This document shows positions 1 to 17,916 of a DNA stretch of 64,000 bases, piece after piece (positions within the stretch are counted from its first letter, which is position 1; every line of letters begins with the position of its first letter). Where the stretch lies: contig CM026561.1 of assembly GCA_015143295.1 (NCBI GenBank), positions 38,568,875 to 38,632,874 of the forward strand. The letters are read 5' to 3'. Below the pieces are notes generated by a model. The model made no database searches and had not been told where the DNA came from. It saw nothing but the letters and a program-made list of their open reading frames with translations. The stretch is from Tetracentron sinense (Eukaryota; Streptophyta; Magnoliopsida; Trochodendrales; Trochodendraceae). The translations under genes and the position numbers were made by a program.

Positions 1-270
1 AAAGAGAAAATTTAACTAAAAAATCCCCCATATCGGGCGTATCGAACCTGTATTAGCCTGATCTGCTCGATACGGGGAAGTTTTTTTTCAACATATCAGT
101 GTATTGGGTAGCTCAAAACAGGATACATATTGGCCCCTATCGGCCGATACGTACCGGAATTTATTATGCTGAAGATTATGATTCTCTTATTAGCACGTGG
201 TAGCAAAATAGATGACATTGTATATTTTTAATCAATTTCTGATTAAATTCCTGAATGTTCTATGTCTTAG
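1..270. other. intronic sequence of SMC5 with a palindrome-rich repeat fragment
   Basis: No coding sequence is seen here. The stretch ends in an AG acceptor at 269-270 directly before the first SMC5 exon in the window, so it is read as intron. Around 30-165 it contains repeated CGATAC and TATCGG words, with a palindromic core near 140-155. This looks like a degraded dispersed repeat. The family is not identified. Confidence 0.5.
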
Positions 271-7972
<7,702 letters not shown>

Positions 7973-8350
7973 AGATCTCAAGGTCGTCAGAAGTGCTAAT
8001 AGCACTGCAATTGTAGTATAATCTTTTGAAATCACTATATTTTCTGTTATAGTATCGATGTCTTTAAGCTTTTTTTTTTTTTTTTGTAAATTGGTCGGTC
8101 GAACATATATTATAAGCAACTATTGAGAGGTAGGGCACGACTATCTTATTGTGAAGCAATAAGTTCAAATACAGCTTCTACATTTTTTAATTGATTACAA
8201 AAAAAGGAAGCCTAACGATCAGTTGAATGCTTGGTTTTATGCATATCTTTAATAGGTGGTTGTAGGTTACTCCCATTCACCTCTAATTCCTTAAACAAGT
8301 GTATGTTAAAATTTCATTACTGTATTGAATATGGTGCTTCATCTTTTCAC
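7973..8350. other. SMC5 3' UTR and intergenic DNA
   Basis: This is the sequence after the SMC5 stop. It contains a T-rich run near 8070-8086 and no gene. Polyadenylation probably falls in the first 100-150 bases, but no clear AATAAA is seen. Confidence 0.5.
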
Positions 8351-8359
8351 CTATCAATA

Positions 8360-8880
8360 GTGTTGTCAGAGGGCAGGGTCAGGGCAGCGGTCAGCCCTAA
8401 GTCTGTCCTTGCTAAGTGAGGGCAAGACCATAACCTAGCCCCTAAACCTCCACACCGAGACCAATTGATAGTTCAATTAAAATTAATTTAAATAAAACTA
8501 AATAAATATAGAAGTAAAGTAAAACAAGTAGAATAATAAAACTAGATAAAATTGAACTTATATTGGCAAAAAAAACTAAGGATGACTATAATCACAGTGT
8601 TAGGGATAGGGAATTAACCAATCAAGGGCTTATGATTAGGGTTTCAAGGGATTATGATTAGGATTTTAAGGTGTTGGAGTTAGAGAAGGGCTATCAAAGG
8701 GCAGGGTCAGGGTCAGGGTCAGGGTCAGGGTGAGTCCTAACCTTTACTTTTAAGGACAAGATTCTAACTCTGCCCTAGCCCTTAAGGGTTTGGATTGATT
8801 GGAATTAACCAATCCATAAATCCAAACGCAACCTTAAGGAAGCTAGTGGAAAATAGTCAACTACTCGGGGACGCAAGGAG
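8360..8880. repeat. GGGTCA/GGGCAG-type dispersed repeat with a short minisatellite
   Basis: The block begins with a GGGCAGGGTCAGGGCAG-like stretch. At about 8702-8731 it holds a run of GGGTCA hexamers, followed by the words CCTTAAGGG and TTGGATTGATTGG. A related truncated copy lies at 19512-19840, with the same CCTTAAGGG and the same AACTAGTGGAAAATA-like end. It is a dispersed, probably non-autonomous element. The class is not determined. Confidence 0.6.
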
Positions 8881-9217
8881 GGGCATCTCGGCTCCCCTTT
8901 TCTTGCCACATGTCCCCTTTTAACTCTCTTCAACATTGGTTAGGATTCACTCACCCCTGAGGTTCACCCATTTGCCCTTAATGTTAGAAAAATAAAACCA
9001 CTAGGTATAAAAAATTTAACTTGAGTTAATGGAAGTTGAATGGGCAGCTTTGTAAGAGCAAGGAGCAATAATTCGCTCCTCGCCCGGAATGAACTATTTC
9101 TCTTCCAAGTAATAAATCATCCTTTTTTTTATTGGACCAGATTCTCAACCGTGCCATGTCGATTTGCTTCACATTAAATGTTGGTTTGGTTGCACACCAT
9201 TGTCTAACCAAGATACA
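8881..9217. other. intergenic DNA, no feature seen
   Basis: No gene or clear repeat border is recognised. The minus-strand 61-codon open stretch at 9026-9211 has no recognisable motif. Confidence 0.4.
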
Positions 9218-9740
9218 CTAGTGGGTAGCACCTGCGATGCACGAGAGAGAGAACGGAAGAGAGACTAAGAAGAGGGACATGGTAAGGGCAAACAAATAAG
9301 GAATATATTGGGTATATAACCTTGAGGGTCATTTTTGTTTTTTAAAAAAATTGTGATACTTATAGAAATACAAACGTTGGGACATTTTAATTAGAACCAA
9401 AAAACTTTAGAGATATTTTAGGAATAACAAAGAAAGGGGCAGCAGGAGGGGCCTTGGCGAGACATTCTTTTTTTAGAGCGTTTTACAAAGAGAGTGAGAA
9501 GTTCGGTTACGCAACTGAGGTCGCCATGTGTCTCTTTTAACACTCCTTAATTGTGATTAAGATTCACCCACCTCTAGGATTCACTTACTTATCCTTGGTT
9601 TTCATAAAAAAAAATGAAAAAAATTTAACCCCAAGAGTAAGTGAATTTCAACTAGGGTTTATAATTTTTTTTTTTCTAAAAGTCAAGAATAAGTGGGTGA
9701 ACCTAAGGGTGGATGAATCTTAACCACGGTTTAAGTGGGT
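9218..9740 (-). mobile_element. Helitron 3' part, minus strand (non-autonomous)
   Basis: Read on the minus strand, the sequence ends in a short stem around TGCATCGCA, then CTAG at 9218-9221 followed by T. This is the usual Helitron 3' end (hairpin, CTRR, T host). The interior (AAAGAAAGGGG, the CTTGG/GCGAGAC block, then the GGTCGCCATGTGTC arm) matches the Helitrons at 27.3-29.1 kb in inverted order. The 5' end is not placed. Position 9740 is only where the shared sequence runs into the duplicated NAC flank. Confidence 0.55.
9500..9738. repeat. foldback (palindromic) repeat, family F
   Basis: The left arm reads GAGGTCGCCATGTGTCTC, then TTAACACTCC, GTGATTAAGATTCACCCACC, and ATCCTTGG before an A/T-rich loop. 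The right arm repeats this inverted (AAGAATAAGTGGGTGAACC, GAATCTTAACCACGG). Many copies of this family occur in the window. This one is embedded in a Helitron. Confidence 0.7.
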
Positions 9741-10687
9741 CTTAAGATTACGCCGAGGCCCAGTAATAGAACAATACTGATGGGCTAGAACACATTACAC
9801 ACGGTGACCTTTTTGGGATCACAGTCAATTGTGATTGAACTCGGGAGCGTTCAATTGCATCCATAGGTCAACATGTGTGCCTTTTAACGTCCATTAACTG
9901 TAGTTAAGTTTCACAAACCCTTAGGGTTCCTCAATCTTACCCTAGTTTTGAGAAAAAATATTAACCCTAAGGGTCAAAACAATGTTAGCCCGAGCATTTG
10001 AAAGAGCTATGTGAGTGCAATTGAACCTGGACTCGGTAACTTCTTAGCATTTCACCACGTGTCTCATCTAGGATTTAGAGAAAATCTGGGAAAAAAACTG
10101 ACCCATTTCAACTGAGATTTAGAGAAAAATCGGACAAAAAGTAAAACCAACCCATAATAGAAAGTCGTTTAATTGAAAATTAAACAAAGGATGACTATCT
10201 GAGCAGAGTTTGTTTGGAAATAGAAATTTCAAATCTTAGAGAGAGCTGATGTGGCATTAGATAACCGAAAATAATATAAGCTAGATTCTGGCTGTGCGAT
10301 TGAGTTGACGTGGCATTAGATAATCCATTAACTGCCTTTTTAACCTCAGTTTAAATTTTTGTAACTCCTGTGGTTAAACTTTTCTATATTCTTTTCCTAA
10401 AAACCAAGGTTACATAGTTGAACTCTAAGGGTTAGTGAATCGTAACCACAGTTAAGGGGTGCTAAAAGGACACATGGCGACCTCATGGGGTCATAACCGG
10501 ATTTGCCCACCGTAGAGGATTTAAACTGGGAGAATATTTGCCGGGAATTTGGGAGTATCCATATGGAAACAAAGTCATCTATAAAGAAATAAAGGGACCC
10601 ATTACTCTCTCTCGATCCCATTTTTCTACGAAAAAAAAAGAGTTCCATCTTCTGAAGAAGAGCTAAGGAGAAGCATCATCGACGCCA
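9730..10687. repeat. 5' flank of NAC A: left part of the duplicated block
   Basis: The segment aligns by eye with 29199-29445 joined directly to 41719-42330. Shared landmarks are AAGATTACGCC, GATGGGCTAGAACACATTAC, TTAACCCTAAGGGT and GACGTGGCATTAGATAATCC. In this copy the junction corresponding to the CACTA insertion is unbroken, near 9975. The part at about 10364-10520 contains a family F foldback arm. No gene is seen before the NAC start. Confidence 0.8.
10579..10586 (+). promoter_or_regulatory. possible TATA box of NAC A
   Basis: CTATAAAG lies about 100 bases before the NAC A start codon, followed by a CTCTCTCTCG pyrimidine tract shared with the NAC B leader. Position and motif are plausible, but there is no direct evidence of transcription. 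Confidence 0.35.
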
Positions 10688-12732
10688 ATGCCGATTCCAC
10701 CTGGGTACAGGTTTTGTCCAACCGATAAAGAGCTGCTCGAAGATTACTTGAAGAACAAGATCTTGAATCGCCGGTTACCGTGCGATATTATCAAAGAAGT
10801 TAATCTGTATCACTACAGTCCTGATGATCTTGCAGGTTCGTTTGTTGTTCCTTTGTCTGATGATTAATGATGAAATAAATAGTAACTGATCAAATAATAT
10901 TTGTTGCAGAGATGTACAAGTTAGAAGGGGAGAAAGAGATGTACTTCTTTACTCCGAGGAGTCGGAGAACTCAAAAGGGAAGCCGACCGAATCGGACCGC
11001 CGGCAATGGCTACTGGAAGGCGTCTGTGGGTGACAAAGCCATCAATGGCCAAGGTCGGGTGGTCATTGGGCACAAAATGGTGCTGAATTACTATAATGGG
11101 TTGCATCCAAGGAAGGAAAAAAGCAAATGGATAATGCATGAATATAAATGGAAAGTAGTAACCGGGCTTCCTCCTGCACCCACCAGAAATAATAATGCAG
11201 ATGACATGAGGGTGGGTACATACTTGTTTATTTCAAAGAATTTATTCCATATATATATATTTAACTATATATTTCATGATTACCACTGACTCTTATTAAT
11301 TAATTTGTTCTATTGATCTTTTCAGCTGGATGATTGGGTACTCTGCAAGATCTATCAGAAGGGAGATTCTAATCACATGGGTGGTGGTGGTTCTAGGAGA
11401 GAGATCCAGATGCATTTACAGGAGAATCATGAGATTCTCAATATTCCTCAGGAAGTGTCCAACATTCAGCAATGTTCCTCTATTACTAGCATCGGACTTG
11501 AGTCTGAGAATAATCAGGTGGAACCATTTTCTTCAGAACCCCAGACGCAGTTACAGTTACTGGAGAATAATTATCAATATGATCATGACATTCTCAATAA
11601 TCCTGATCAGCAAGTGTCCAATATCCAGGATCAGCAAGTGGCCAACATTCAGCAATCTTCCTCTATTACTAGCATGGGACTTGAGTCCGACAATCAGGTG
11701 GAACCATTTTCTCCAGAACCCCAGACACAGTTACAATTCCTGGAGAATAACCAATATCATGACATTCTCAATAATCCTCAACAAGTGTCCAATAGTCAGC
11801 AATGTTCCTCTATGACTAGCATGGGACTTGAGTCCGACAATCAGGTGGAACCATTTTCTTCAGAACCCCAGACACAGTTACAGTTCCTGGAGAATAACCA
11901 ATATTATCATGACATTCTCAATAATCCTCAGCAAGTGTCCAATATTCAGCAATGTTCCTCTATGACTAGCATGGGACTTGAGTCGGACAATCAGGTGGAA
12001 CCATTTTCTTCAGAACCCCAGACACAGTTACAGTTCCAATATTATCATGACATTCTCAATAATCCTCAGCAAGTCATGTCCAATATTCAGCAATGTTCCT
12101 CTATGACTAGCATGGAACTTGAGTCCGAGAAGAATCAGGTGGAACTATTTTCTTCAGAACCCCAGATGCAGTTACAATTCCTGGAGAATAACCAATATCA
12201 CTACATTCTCAATAATCCTCAGGAGGTGTCCAATATTCAGGAGGTCTTCATTACTGATCAATGCTCCTCTATGCCTAGCTTGGGACTAGAGTCCATGAAT
12301 AATCAGGTGGAACCATTTTCTTCAGAATCATCCCAGATGCAGTTACTGGAGAATAATTACCAATATCATGGCATTCTCAATAATCCTCAGGAGGTGTTCA
12401 GTACTGATCCATGTTCCTCTATCATGACTTGCATGGGTGAGTCCGAGAATCAGGTGGACCCCTTTTCTTCTGAACCCCAGACGCAGTTACAGTTACAGGA
12501 GAATAATTACCAATATGATCATGACATTCTCAATAATCCTCAGCTTCAGGAGGTCTTCATTAATGATCAATCTTCAGATCAACCCCAGTTGCAGGACATT
12601 TCCAATAATTCTGATCTGGAGTCCAATCAGCTTTCATCTTTAAACAACATCATATGGGAGCCTGAGTATGATCAATTTGAACTTGTATCTTCAAATCAGA
12701 ATTACGAATTCTTATATATGGATCCTCTTTAG
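10688..12732 (+). CDS. NAC-domain transcription factor with expanded Q/N-rich repeat tail (NAC A)
   Basis: A plant NAC transcription factor, expected to bind DNA as a dimer in the nucleus. Exons are 10688-10835, 10910-11211 and 11326-12732 (GT-AG introns of 74 and 114 bases), giving 618 codons. Subdomain A is [20 protein letters not shown]. Exon 2 carries GEKEMYFF, RPNRTAGNGYWKAS and KSKWIMHEYK. Exon 3 opens with LDDWVLCKIYQ (subdomain E). The usual DNA-contact loop WKATGxDK is altered to WKASVGDK. An in-frame TAA eight codons upstream fixes this ATG, because the upstream ATG used in NAC B is changed here to GAG. After residue about 190 the tail is built from seven repeat units of 46-58 residues, each with ILNNPQ, CSSMTSMGLES and NQVEPFSSEP. 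It ends with IIWEPEYDQFELVSSNQNYEFLYMDPL. The protein is about twice the usual NAC length. The frame is intact, so expression is likely but not proven. Confidence 0.9.
11434..12585 (+). repeat. in-frame tandem repeats in NAC A exon 3
   Basis: Units begin at the ATTCTCAAT word at 11434, 11590, 11764, 11914, 12052, 12205, 12373 and 12526. Spacings are 156, 174, 150, 138, 153, 168 and 153 bases, all multiples of three. Units 2-4 are the most alike, which suggests the most recent copies. NAC B has the same word only at 48120, 48267 and 48432. Confidence 0.9.
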
Positions 12733-13329
12733 TGGAGACTCACTTGGGTGTGGTGCACAATTTCCTCTATGGGTATTTCTATGGAGACTCAGAAGATGCA
12801 TGATATGATCTGCAGTACTAGCTAGTGAAGATATCTATATATCTCATACTTTTTAAGTTAGAAATTTATGCCTACTTTTTTCTTGGCTTTAATTTTAGAG
12901 TTTTACAGATCTTTCTTTGTTGTCTTAAGAACATTAAATTCTTTATGTGGTGTACAAAAAATAAATTTTGTTTTTTCTGTTTTAGCTTGAAGTTATAATG
13001 TAGATTTCATTGCTGCCTTGTGTGTCTACTAGATCTATGCCTACTACTACATCCAGCTGGTTTTTCTTTTCGTCTAATAAACATGGCCATTACATGATCT
13101 AGTACTGGTTTCCTTTTGCCTATGGTGGTTAATTTCCTTTTGGATATCAAATCTTTGTTCTAATTAACTTCTAATCCCACAAACCAATCCTTTTCTTTAA
13201 GTCCCCGTAATGGCCACTTCTCTGGTCTATGGAGACCCAACCTTAATCCCATAAATGGTACACAAATCGTCATGGGCACGAACTCGACTCGATGGATCGA
13301 GTTTAGATTCATTAAAAAAATCATTTTTT

Positions 13330-13562
13330 TATTGACTTAGAATTCTCTACAGTTATTACCGGCCTCGATTTATAACCTTTGAGTTAATATTTTTTTTTCT
13401 AGAAACCAAGGTTAGATGGTTGAACCTTAAGGGTTAGTGAATGTTAATCACAGTTAAGGGATATTAAAAGCGACATGTGTTGACTTGTGGGACATAACCA
13501 GACTCGAAGAAGTCCGGTTATAAACCCGGTTATAAACGTAGAGAATTTCAACTCCTTTTTAT
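13330..13562. repeat. foldback repeat, family F
   Basis: The element begins GAATTCTCTACAGTTAT and ends with the inverted form (AACGTAGAGAATTTC). The internal arm contains AACCAAGGTTAGATGGTTG and TAATCACAGTTAAGGG. The orthologous copy is at 49566-49755. Confidence 0.65.
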
Positions 13563-13584
13563 TAGGAAATTGTTTTTTATTTTT

Positions 13585-13900
13585 GCGTGCCCTTCTATAG
13601 CCTGCACATGTCCCTTTTTAACACCCACTAACCGTGGTTAAGATTCACTCAACCTTAGGATTAATCTATCTAACCTTGGTTATTAGAAAAACAATATTAA
13701 CCTCAGGTTGATTAAGCTTAACTACAACTACAACTACAACTAAAGGGTGCTCTACAAGCCGTCACGTGTCCCTTTTAACACCAACTAATTGTGGATAAGT
13801 TTCACACACATGTAGGGTTCATCCATCTAACCTTTTTAAAAAAAATATTAAACTTAGGTTAATTAAGCTTAATCACAATTAAAAGGGGGTGAATAGGACA
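13585..13900. repeat. two more foldback-family arms
   Basis: Two successive CACATGTCCC/CACGTGTCCC-TTTTTAACACC modules face inverted TTGATTAAGCTTAACTAC and AATTAAAAGGGGGTG modules. The second is preceded by an (ACA/ACT)n stretch (CTACAACTACAACTACAACT). A matching pair lies at 49790-50260. Confidence 0.55.
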
Positions 13901-14262
13901 TCTGCCGGCAATAGAAGTGCATGGGAAAGAATCAGGACCCCTTTTTTTTTAATTTAAAATTATCAATACTAATATTATTGTAAGTAACTTATTATTATTA
14001 TTTAATATATATAATATTATCTAAGCTGAGCCAAATCAAACAGACCATGACTCGACTAAAACATAGTTTAATGCTGGAACAAAAGCTTCACTTGGCTAGA
14101 TCAAAGCCAAAAGTGCTAACTTGAACTTGGCTTCATCGAGCCGACGAGTCAGGTTGGCTTGATTTGAGCTCAAATTAAAAGGCTTGAGCTTGGCTTCAAC
14201 AAGCTTGATTGAGCTCAAGCTCCGTTCGAGCACGAACTTCATTCAAGCCGAGCTGAACTCGG

Positions 14263-16972
14263 TGTAAGCACTCAATTTTTACATCTCATCGTTAACCATG
14301 ATTAATAGACCTAACCAAGATTAATCTGTCATAGGCTTACCCTAGAACCAACCTTGGCCTCAACCTGGGCCCAACCCTAGAACCCTAAACCTAGCTAGCC
14401 CTAACCTGGCCCAAGCTCTAGCCCTAGGTCATATCCTAGTATAACCCTAGGTCAAACCCTAGGTCTAACCCTAAACCTAGACCAAATAAGCCAAGCCCAT
14501 GGTCTAAAACCGATGACCAATCCTATCCCAAGTCTTGCCCTAAGAGCTTAAAGCCCGAGTCTTTTCATCCAATCCTAGACCAAAACTTAAGCCCATGAGC
14601 CCATATCCACAATCCATGACCCATTTCACTCTCCTCGAAATTGCCGTTTGTGTGAACAGAGAAAAAGTTCTATGAACTCTTTCCCTCACCCTTTCTCTCT
14701 TCTCGACAACTCACCCAACCTACCCCTAGCTATTTCTACACTACCCGTTAACCCTTGACCCACTTTCTCTTATATTTTCCTCTTTGTCCTACCACCCACC
14801 CACACCGAATCCATATAAAAAAGGAGGGGAGGGAGTTGTCTCTTCAAAGAAAGTCTCATGGTTTGTCTTCATCTCCCGAGTTTTTCTATAAAAAGGGGGA
14901 GCCTCTCCTCATTTGAAAGGGGGGAATCAGTCAAACCCTCTCCCCTCTCTACTTATTTCTGGTTCGGTGACAATAAGAGAGAGAGAGCTCTTGCAACTCA
15001 TGGCACCAACGGCAGCTCCAGCTATCTCCTCCGGCAGTAGCTATGGCAGCATACACCCAATACCTCCTCTATCGGTGCTGAGCACGACCATCCCCACAAG
15101 CTCCTCCCTTCTTGTCAGTTCTCCAATAGTGGCATCAACAAAAAGTTTTTTTTTTTTTTTTCTCTCTCAGATCGGCCAGCAAGCTCGCGAGCCAGCAGTG
15201 TTTGGCTCCACCCCCATCGCCGGCGGTCAACAGCCCCATCTCCACGACCATCCCAGCGGCTCTATCATCAGTTTCTCCATGAGTAGCATTCATGGTCAGC
15301 TCACTACAGGCGCACCAAGTGGCCACATTCCAGCGCACACAGTCGCCATCGTGCCCAATAGCGACAGCAACAATTGTATTGCCGGCGGCACCTACATCCT
15401 CACTCCACCGAAACAGTAGCAGGTACACTTTCCTTCCCTCTTTATTTATATAATAAAAAAAAAAAAAACCTGAATGTAGTTATCATGCTTTTTGGTTAGT
15501 TAAATTAGTATAAAAACTTGTTAGTACTGAAATCTAAAAATTAAGTTGACTTAAAATCTGTAGTTAAGTTAGTATTAGCTGTGAGTAGGTTAGTGTTAAC
15601 CTTGGGTTAGTTAGATTAATATTAAAAACTTGACGTAAAATCTGTGGTTACCTTAGTATTAGCTATGAGTAGCTAGGTTAGTGTTACCCATAGAGTAGTT
15701 AGGGTTAATCTGCTAGGCCATTAAACATGAATTATGAAATTAGTGGTTAGGTTAGTTTTAATTAGTTAATATTAAATCTGTTTTTTTTTTGTTATTTAGT
15801 TTAGGTTATTTTAAAATCTGTTTTAATCAATTCTTTAGGTTAGCTCTAAGCAATCTCTAGTTCAGTGTAAATTAAAAAGAATGTGTTTCATTTAGTTTCA
15901 GCTTAGCTTCAATTAGTTCAAGAACTTGACTTCTAGGTTAGTTCCTTATGCATTCCCTTGGGTAAATCTGATTTTGATTAGTTTTTTTTAGGTTAGTTAC
16001 AACCTATACTAAATCTTTTTTGTGGTTAACATAGATTAAAACTGATATGAGTTAGTTTCTTAGATTAGTGATAGTCTTCTAAAATCCTTTTAGCCAATTT
16101 TGCTAGGTGAGTTTAGTTTTGCAAATAACCTCTAGGTTAATTTCCATAGGTTTAAAACTCTTTTCTAGTCAATAGGTGACACTGTTAATCCTAGTTAATT
16201 AAACTTTCTTTCTTTAGGGTAATCCTTAATAAGTTCTAGAACCGTGTCATTAGATTAATCGTAGGTTGAATTTAACCCCGGTCAAAACACCAAAAGCAAT
16301 GCAAAATCGAAAAGACCGAAACCTTAGCCACTCTGGTACAACCCTAGCCACCTTGGTACACCTTAGCTACTCCGGTGCAACCTTAGCTACTCTGGTGCAC
16401 ACCTTTCAACCACGGTTAAATGCCTTAACCATGGTTAACTCGACCTTAGGCCTATGCCCAAGCCTCCGGGCTCAACCCTAGGCCTCCGGGCCCAATCCTT
16501 AGCCTCCGGGCTTAGACCCTAGCCACTCTCCGGAGCACTTGACCTCCTCAGTCAATCAACTCTAGCCCCCAGGCCAACCTTAAGCTACCTCGATGCACAC
16601 GCACACACTCTTCATAACCCCGGTATGGGTTCATGTGACAGAAGTAAGCTAGGTTTGATCTCACCCCGGTGAGTACGTAGGCAACCCAACTTGGGTTTGA
16701 CCCTAGATAGGATTTTTCATTTTCTTGGATTAGTATAATCTAAACACATAGGTATTTTATTAATTTCGACTCAATTTGGCTTAAACCTAGGGAGTAGGTA
16801 ACTGTCTTAGACGGGGGTCCCAGGGTGCCTAACACCTTCCCCGGGACTTAATCGAACTGCTTACCCTAATTCTAATCAAGACCTCTAGTCTTAATCTAAA
16901 CCCGGGACCTATCCCGCAAAATAAACAGGTGACGACTCTCAGTCAAACCAGTGAGTAAAATCCGTGCTCACA
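14263..16972 (+). mobile_element. solo LTR (Ty3-type, Tat/Ogre-like inferred), 2.71 kb
   Basis: The element starts TGTAAGCAC and ends GTGCTCACA. It is absent from the NAC B copy, where the flanks join directly (GAGCTCGGGTTGACTC at about 50735). The flanks are CTCGG (14258-14262) and TGCGG (16973-16977), an imperfect 5 bp target duplication. A TATA-like TATAAAA is at 14814-14820. The 3' part holds GGTGCCTAACACCTTCCCC at about 16834 and GGTGACGACTCTC. A second copy of the family is at 21358-24241 on the minus strand. No internal retrotransposon region is attached, hence solo LTR. Open frames at 14858-15428 lie inside the LTR and are not genes. Confidence 0.72.
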
Positions 16973-17876
16973 TGCGGGTTGACTCAAATTTGATTCACTA
17001 AATAATAATTTTAATAAAAGTACTGATTAATAGATAAATTATAATAATACAATAAAATACAAAAAATAAGATTGGGGAGTAGTCATTTAATCCAAAAAGT
17101 AGAGAGTTAGATAAGAGTTTTTGCTATTATTTTCATAACCTTTTTGTCATTATAATCTCTTAACTTTATTTATTATAAATGTATTACAATCTATTATAAA
17201 GAAAAGTTTAAAATATTATTTTGTAATAATATATATATATATATATATAATATCGAGCCTAGTCGAACTCAAATCAAATTGAGCTAAATCAAACCAGGTC
17301 TGGCTTGAGGTTGACTTGTTTAAACATTCAGTGCTCAAATAAAAGCTTGGATTGATTCCTTCAAGCTTGAAATGTCAGCTTGAGCTTTGATCAAATGAGT
17401 TGAGACGAGCTGAGCCGAGCCGTCGAGCTAGCTTGGCTTGAGTGCTATGGGTACTCCCAAATATACTCCCCAATCTTAATCATCTAATGCTAACCACCAA
17501 ATGTCAAGATTTGGCTTGGCCAATTTGGTTTTTCTAATGCCACATCAGCTCTAATCTTAACCCCTTAATAACTGAATTAAATTGTTAGGATTTGGAGTAC
17601 ACTTGGCGAGTACCGGCAAAATAATTCTTGTTTATAAAATCAGAGAACAAATGTAAAATTGGTGGGTGGGTATAGAGGAGACTATTGTAATTGTCCTGTC
17701 ATGTTTCAATGGTGTACCGACATTTTTAAAGTACCTTTTTAATAACTACTAACCGTGTGTCTCATACCAAAATAAAAATAAATAATAACTACTAAACTTA
17801 AGAACGTAAAAAAACAATATTAATCAAATTGAAACAAAAAAGTGACAATTTTTTCACATTAAACTCAAGAACCTGA
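16973..17876. repeat. right end of duplicated block, copy A
   Basis: This segment aligns with about 50740-51657. Shared landmarks include AAGATTGGGGAGTAGTCAT, CCAAATGTCAAGATTTGGC and CTCAAGAACCTGAGT. Similarity stops after CCTGAGT. A (TA)n run lies at 17229-17250. No gene is seen. Confidence 0.8.
17229..17250. repeat. (TA)n microsatellite
   Basis: About eleven TA units. Confidence 0.9.
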
Positions 17877-17916
17877 GTGTAATAAATAAAATTCGTACAC
17901 CTTTCATCACTAAAAT

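Larger units (their letters stand above)
12733..14262. repeat. 3' UTR and 3' flank of NAC A (duplicated block, part 2)
   Basis: This segment aligns with 48651-50730 downstream of NAC B. Shared landmarks are TGGAGACTCACTTGGG, CATCCAGCTGGTTTTTC, CGTCATGGGCACGAACTCGA and the GAGCTCAAGC-type repeat. Two MITEs present in the B copy are absent here. After the 3' UTR there is no gene. Confidence 0.8.

Noticed and set aside
9420..9730. Leftward extension of the NAC duplication to 26670-26900
   Set aside because: The similarity is explained by shared Helitron and foldback family sequence and is not collinear with the block start at 29199.
10921..11139. Antisense frames across the NAC exons (also 47614-47832)
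   Set aside because: They are mirror frames of the conserved NAC coding sequence and occur at the same place in both paralogues for that reason.
11377..12732. Stand-alone 451-codon gene
   Set aside because: It is exon 3 of NAC A. The upstream exons join in frame through GT-AG borders and supply the NAC domain.
14360..14480. Telomere-like CCCTAAA/CCCTAG words (also 23940-24180)
   Set aside because: Degenerate, inside the LTRs and not tandem at the exact 7-base telomere period.
14913..15428. Overlapping 168- and 97-codon frames
   Set aside because: They lie inside the solo LTR leader, are low-complexity (Ser/Pro, poly-F from poly-T), and have no counterpart in the second LTR.
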